Assembly: GCF_003123685.1 (NCBI RefSeq)
Contig: NZ_QCYJ01000175.1
Location: 144,245 to 208,244, forward strand
DNA length: 64,000 nucleotides
From: Nocardia aurea
Lineage (GTDB): Bacteria; Actinomycetota; Actinomycetes; Mycobacteriales; Mycobacteriaceae
Direction: 5' to 3'
The notes below the pieces were generated by a model, which searched no databases, had not been told where the DNA came from, and saw only the letters and a program-made list of their open reading frames with translations. Numbering within the stretch: position 1 is the stretch's first letter; every line of letters begins with the position of its first letter. Positions 60,622 to 64,000 of this stretch are shown here, in pieces. A program made the translations under genes and the position numbers.

Positions 60622-62141
60622 CAATGCCATTAACTTACGGCGTTTGTGCAGGTCGGCAGTCGTGAATGCGGGCCGATGTGTGAGAGTTGCTGTGTAGCAG
60701 ATGGTTTCGGGTAGGGTGCCGGTTCGTGGTGGAGGCGGGCCGGTTGACCGACCGGATCGGGTTGGGTGTGCTGACTCGGGTAGTGCATACGGATCTGGTC
60801 GACGAGGTGCTGGTGGCGACCGGTCGGTGTGAGAAGCGGCGGCGGCTGTTGCCTGCGCGTGTGGTGGTGTATTTCGTGTTGGCGATGACGTTGTTCTTCG
60901 ACGACGCCTACGAGGAGGTGATGCGCAAGCTCGTCGACGGGCTGCGGTTTCTGCGGTCGTGGAGCGAGGACTGGCAGGTGCCGACCTCACCGGCGTTGTG
61001 CAAGGCCCGCGCCCGCCTCGGTGAGGAGCCGGTACGAGAGTTGTATCGGCGGGTGGCGGTCCCGCTGGCCGGGGCGGGAATCCCGGGCGGCTGGCTTGCC
61101 GGGCGGCGGGTGATGGCAGTGGACGGCGTCCAGATGGACATCCCCGACACCCCGGGCAACGAGGAGGTGTTCGGGCGCGGGAAGACCCATCAGAGCCTGG
61201 AGGACCCGTATCCGAAGGTGAAGGTCGTCGGCCTGGCCGAATGCGCCACCCACGCGATCATCGACGCCGAGAGCGGCGCGGTCACCACCGACGAGCGGGA
61301 GATCACCCGCGGACTGCTGGCCGCGTTCACCCCGGGAATGCTGGTCATCGCCGATCGCGGGTTCTACAGCCACGAGTTCTGGCGCGAGGCCGCAGCCACC
61401 GGCGCGGATCTGTTGTGGAGGGTGCAGTCCGGACTGAAACTGCATGTCGTACAGGAACTTCCGGATGGCTCGTATCTGTCGAAGTTGATGACCGATGTCG
61501 AACGCCAGCGGATCCGCCGCCACCGAGCCCGCGGCCTGGACACCGTCCCCGACGGCGTAACCGTCCGGGTGGTCGAATACGAGGTCGCCAACCGCGACAG
61601 CGATACCCCCGGCCCTATCCGCCTGATCACCACCCTGCTAGATCCCGCAGAGGTGACCGCGGCCGAGCTGGCCGCCGCCTACCACTGCCGGTGGGAGTTC
61701 GAGACCAGCCTCGCCGAGATCGAAACCCGCCAGCGCGGCAGCTACCGGCTGCTGCGCTCGCAGAGCCCCGCGATGGTGCGCCAGGAGATCTGGGGGCTTC
61801 TGACCACCCACTACACCATCCGCGAACTCATGTATCACGCCGCCGACCTCGGCGGAAACGATCCGTTACGGCTGTCGTTCATCCGCTCTCTCCGCGTTGT
61901 CCGGCGACACGTCACCGGACAAGCGGGTTTTTCCCCCTGACCGGCTCGCCACCGGCCTCACCGCCGCCGTCACCGAGATCCTCGAACGACCCAACCCGCC
62001 CCGGCGCCAGCGCAGCTACCCCCGCGTCCTCAAACGCGCGGGACGACACAAATTCAAGCGAAAAACACTGGCGCACAAGAATATCAATCACAACCAGCCA
62101 CCGGAGATCCGGCTACACCAGCGCGTAAGTTAATGGCATTG
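60622..62141 (+). mobile_element. IS4-family insertion sequence, 1,520 bp
   Basis: It is bounded by perfect 18-bp terminal inverted repeats (CAATGCCATTAACTTACG at 60622-60639 and its complement at 62124-62141) and flanked by a 10-bp direct repeat of target DNA, within the 9-13 bp range typical of IS4-type elements. It holds one transposase gene. The insertion lies inside the caspase gene, in opposite orientation to it. Perfect ends and duplication indicate a recent insertion. Confidence 0.95.
60726..62133 (+). pseudogene. IS4-family transposase, frameshifted near the C-terminus
   Basis: From the GTG at 60726 (or the next codon) the frame gives 404 residues to the TGA at 61938-61940. It has an IS4 N-terminal domain ('LTDRIGLGVLTRVVHTDLV') and the DDE catalytic parts: 'VMAVDGVQMDIPDTPG', 'LVIADRGFYSHEFW' and 'YHCRWEFETSLAEIETRQ' (Glu of DDE). 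At 61922-61933 a T run followed by a C run carries one extra base: dropping one T restores 'QAGFPPDRLATGLTAAVTEI' and a basic C-terminus to the TAA at 62133 inside the right inverted repeat. All catalytic residues lie before the shift, so activity is possible. Confidence 0.88.
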
Positions 62142-63173
62142 GCCCCGAACCTCGGCGCGGTTGCGGTCGCTCAGGGTCTTCCACAGCATTCGATGACCTT
62201 TGGCTGTCACGCACTCGTCCTCGATGCGACTGCCTGTGGCGTCAACGGGATAGACATCTGCTTCGAGCTGAGCGATCGGTGTGGCGCTGCCGTTGCGGAC
62301 TGTGACGTCCCAGAAGCCGGGTAACCCCGAAGTCGGGTTCACCCTAGGCGCGACTCTTCTGGCTTCATCGAACTCATAGGTGCGCTCGAACCGCTCCACC
62401 TCGATGCCAGCAGCCGAGCGGCTCTGGTGAGGATGCCCGAAGATCACCAAGTCCCCGGCCTCATCGACACTTCGCCGGCGAGGCGCGGGGCGGCCGAGGG
62501 CCGACAAGTGGCCTCGCACTGCGCCATACAGCTCATCGAGGGTCAGCCCCGGTGTCTGTCGGGCGAGGGACAGGAGGGCACCGGTGAACGCCGTGTGTAT
62601 CTCTCCTAGCGGCGCGAAGGAAGGCTCGTTCGCTGCGGAGGAGGTGAGCGTGAATGTCCCATTAATCCGGAACTGGTTGGCCTGCAACGTATCGGCGTCG
62701 CTCATGGACTCGAACGCGCGACCGGAGAAGCAGCAGTCCAAGATCAGAACCCGTATCTTGGCCGGACTGTCCAGGAGATCCTCACGCAATGTTTCGAAGG
62801 GTAGAGCCTTCCAGGCCGCTCGCGTCTGGCTGCTGCCCGGAAGACCGAGATACAGGCGTCCTCGACTATCGACGAGGCCATGACCGCTGTAGTACACCAA
62901 CAGAACATCCTCGGCCTCGCGGGCAGCCCGTACGAGAACGTCGCCGATCTCGGCGAGCTGCGGATTCTCCACGAGTGTGCAGTGCTGGGGAGCGAAAGTT
63001 CCCAGGTCGGGTTCGGTGAGCAACTGCCGTAGGTCGGAGAGGTTGGCGGAGACCGATTCGAGCGATGGGAGGGCCTCGGAGAGGTCGGCCGTGCTCTGTT
63101 CATCGGTTTCGTACCGGCTGACACCGATCAGAACCGCGCGCGACCTGTCGATATCGGGCCGTCGTCGAGTCAT
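62130..63173 (-). pseudogene. Caspase-family (peptidase C14) effector, interrupted by the IS element
   Basis: From the ATG at 63173 the frame encodes a caspase-like domain over about residues 5-260: 'RSRAVLIGVSRYETDEQ', the catalytic His in 'LLVYYSGHGLVDSRGRLYL' and the catalytic Cys in 'VLILDCCFSGRA'. A beta-sandwich region follows ('GFWDVTVRNGSATPIAQLEA'). The genuine gene is cut at 62142 by the IS; a stop inside the inverted repeat adds four foreign residues (QCH after G). About 94 residues of the tail are displaced to 60330-60611. Such caspases are cell-death effectors in NTPase-linked conflict systems. The protease core is intact, so a truncated product might still be active. Confidence 0.88.
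62142..62151. repeat. Target-site duplication, right copy
   Basis: GCCCCGAACC, identical to 60612-60621. Removing the IS and one copy restores one continuous caspase reading frame. Confidence 0.9.
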
Positions 63174-63539
63174 GGGGCGGTGTTCAGGGAGTCGATCATC
63201 TTCTGGAGGGCAGCGAAGGTCTGATCCTGCTTTATGCCGTTTGCCGTCGAGCAGGACTTCGGCGCCGTTGGGAAGCGTGACGGTCAGAGTGAGGTCAGAG
63301 TGTCGCGTGGTGAACCAGGTCTTGAGCGAACTGACGAGGACGGTGCCGATTCCTCCTGCGCCGAAGGCCACCATCAGTACGTCGGCGAGCCCACCCATCT
63401 GGCCATCTTGTGGCGGAGGGGTTTGCAGGTGTACCTGCCCGCGGAGGGCCTCGTCACGACCGAACCAGTCCCGTAGTTGGATCAAGTCGGAAGGGTTGCC
63501 ACTGACTTGGATCGGCTTCTGCCCGTTCTGATTCGACAT
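63170..63539 (-). pseudogene. Effector-associated constant component 1 (EACC1) protein, frameshifted into the caspase frame
   Basis: From the ATG at 63539 (GGGAAGA seven bases upstream) the product begins 'MSNQNGQKPIQVSGNPSDLI' and has one membrane-like helix ('GGLADVLMVAFGAGGIGTVL') and 'LTLTVTLPNGAEVLLDGKR', the EACC1 layout. After 'LLDGKR' the expected ending (KQDQTFAALQKMIDSLNTAP, stop) is present but one base out of frame: an extra A in CATAAAG near 63230. With one A removed, the TGA overlaps the caspase ATG (ATGA). As sequenced, translation runs on through 'HKAGSDLRCPPEDDRLPEHR' into the caspase as one polypeptide. Confidence 0.8.
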
Positions 63540-63559
63540 GCGGTTATCTTCCCGCATCG

Positions 63560-64000
63560 TCCTGACTCACTGCACACCCGACCTACCTCCTGACTCATGA
63601 TTCTCGAACCTTGTGATGTCGGTCTGTCGCGCCACACGGGCGGCCTTATCTGCTCTGCCGCAGGGGACAAGGGACATCGCCGCCACCGAGTTGGTCGGCG
63701 AGCCTAAGCGTTGCACCAACTATGGCCCTCACCCCTCGGTGCCGTCGCTGGCGAAATACGCCCGGCCTTGGACAGAGCGTGGCTGATGTGGCAAGTCAGT
63801 ACCGATCCGGCCGCACGGATACGTCACCGAGGACATCGCTTGTCGAGCGCTGCTCAAGGCCAGCGATGGCTCCGAATCACCGGCTGCTGCGCGGCTAGGT
63901 CGTGTTTAAGAAGTGAGTTGATGTCGGCTTGGTGGGGCGCTTAATCGCTTGTAGGCATTGGGGTTTGGTGTGTCGCTGCTGGGAGATAGGCGAGGTCTCC
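63560..64000. other. About 440 bases at the right edge without a supportable gene
   Basis: No frame shows a credible start with motifs. The last hundred bases (from about 63898, TCGTGTTTAAGAAGTGAG) change in composition and include the palindrome-like GGGAGATAGGCGAGGTCTCC, which looks like the edge of another insertion sequence running out of the window. This is a guess. Confidence 0.3.

Overview
The window reads as a high-GC actinobacterial chromosome, most likely Nocardia or a close relative in the Corynebacteriales. This is an inference from the strong G/C third positions in the left part, frequent GTG/TTG starts and actinobacterial gene families. It falls into two halves. Positions 1 to about 24.85 kb look like ordinary, compact chromosome. 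Positions 24.86-64 kb are an accessory, mobile-element-rich region with visibly lower GC in places, integrases, IS elements, pseudogenes and defence genes.

Left half. The window opens with the C-terminal part of an amidohydrolase, followed by a two-component pair (NarL-type regulator and histidine kinase), a small antiporter-regulatory-domain protein, a SWIM zinc-finger/DUF6493 pair, an OafA-type acyltransferase with an SGNH domain and a four-helix membrane protein. A nitrite assimilation operon follows (small conserved protein, nirB, nirD), then a carotenoid oxygenase, two alpha/beta hydrolases, an aldehyde dehydrogenase overlapping a DUF779 gene, two adjacent GAF-domain regulators, a divergent flavin monooxygenase and an enoyl-CoA hydratase. 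A tRNA-Pro(GGG) gene and a strong terminator end this half.

Mobile region, left end. An integrase and an AlpA-like factor lie next to tRNA-Pro. At 27.5 kb a fragment resembling a tRNA/tmRNA 3' end precedes a second tyrosine integrase and a coiled-coil protein with a Cys cluster. About 1.3 kb without a supportable gene follows.

Core of the region (31.2-55.7 kb). This is an apparently complete Dpd island, the 7-deazaguanine DNA modification and restriction system. On the plus strand lie the preQ0 genes queC-queE-queD-folE2, then a YaaA-like dpdC candidate, a dpdB, dpdA and a second dpdB. On the minus strand, converging on a hairpin at 38.2 kb, lies an eight-gene translationally coupled operon: dpdE-dpdF-dpdG-dpdH-dpdI-dpdJ-dpdK-dpdD. 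FolE2, QueD, QueE and QueC make preQ0 from GTP. DpdA with DpdB is expected to insert it into DNA, and DpdC to convert it to the amido form. The helicase, ATPase and PLD-nuclease block would attack unmodified DNA. The system itself is known; two different dpdB genes flanking dpdA is the unusual feature.

Right end (55.8-64 kb). This part is decayed or error-rich: an IS21 IstB remnant, a multiply frameshifted methyltransferase, a third integrase with a small upstream ORF, a protein with two CPxWC motifs, a frameshifted membrane protein, and an EACC1-caspase death-effector pair. The caspase gene is split by a 1.52-kb IS4-family insertion with 18-bp inverted repeats and a 10-bp target duplication. 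A one-base change has also run the EACC1 frame into the caspase frame.
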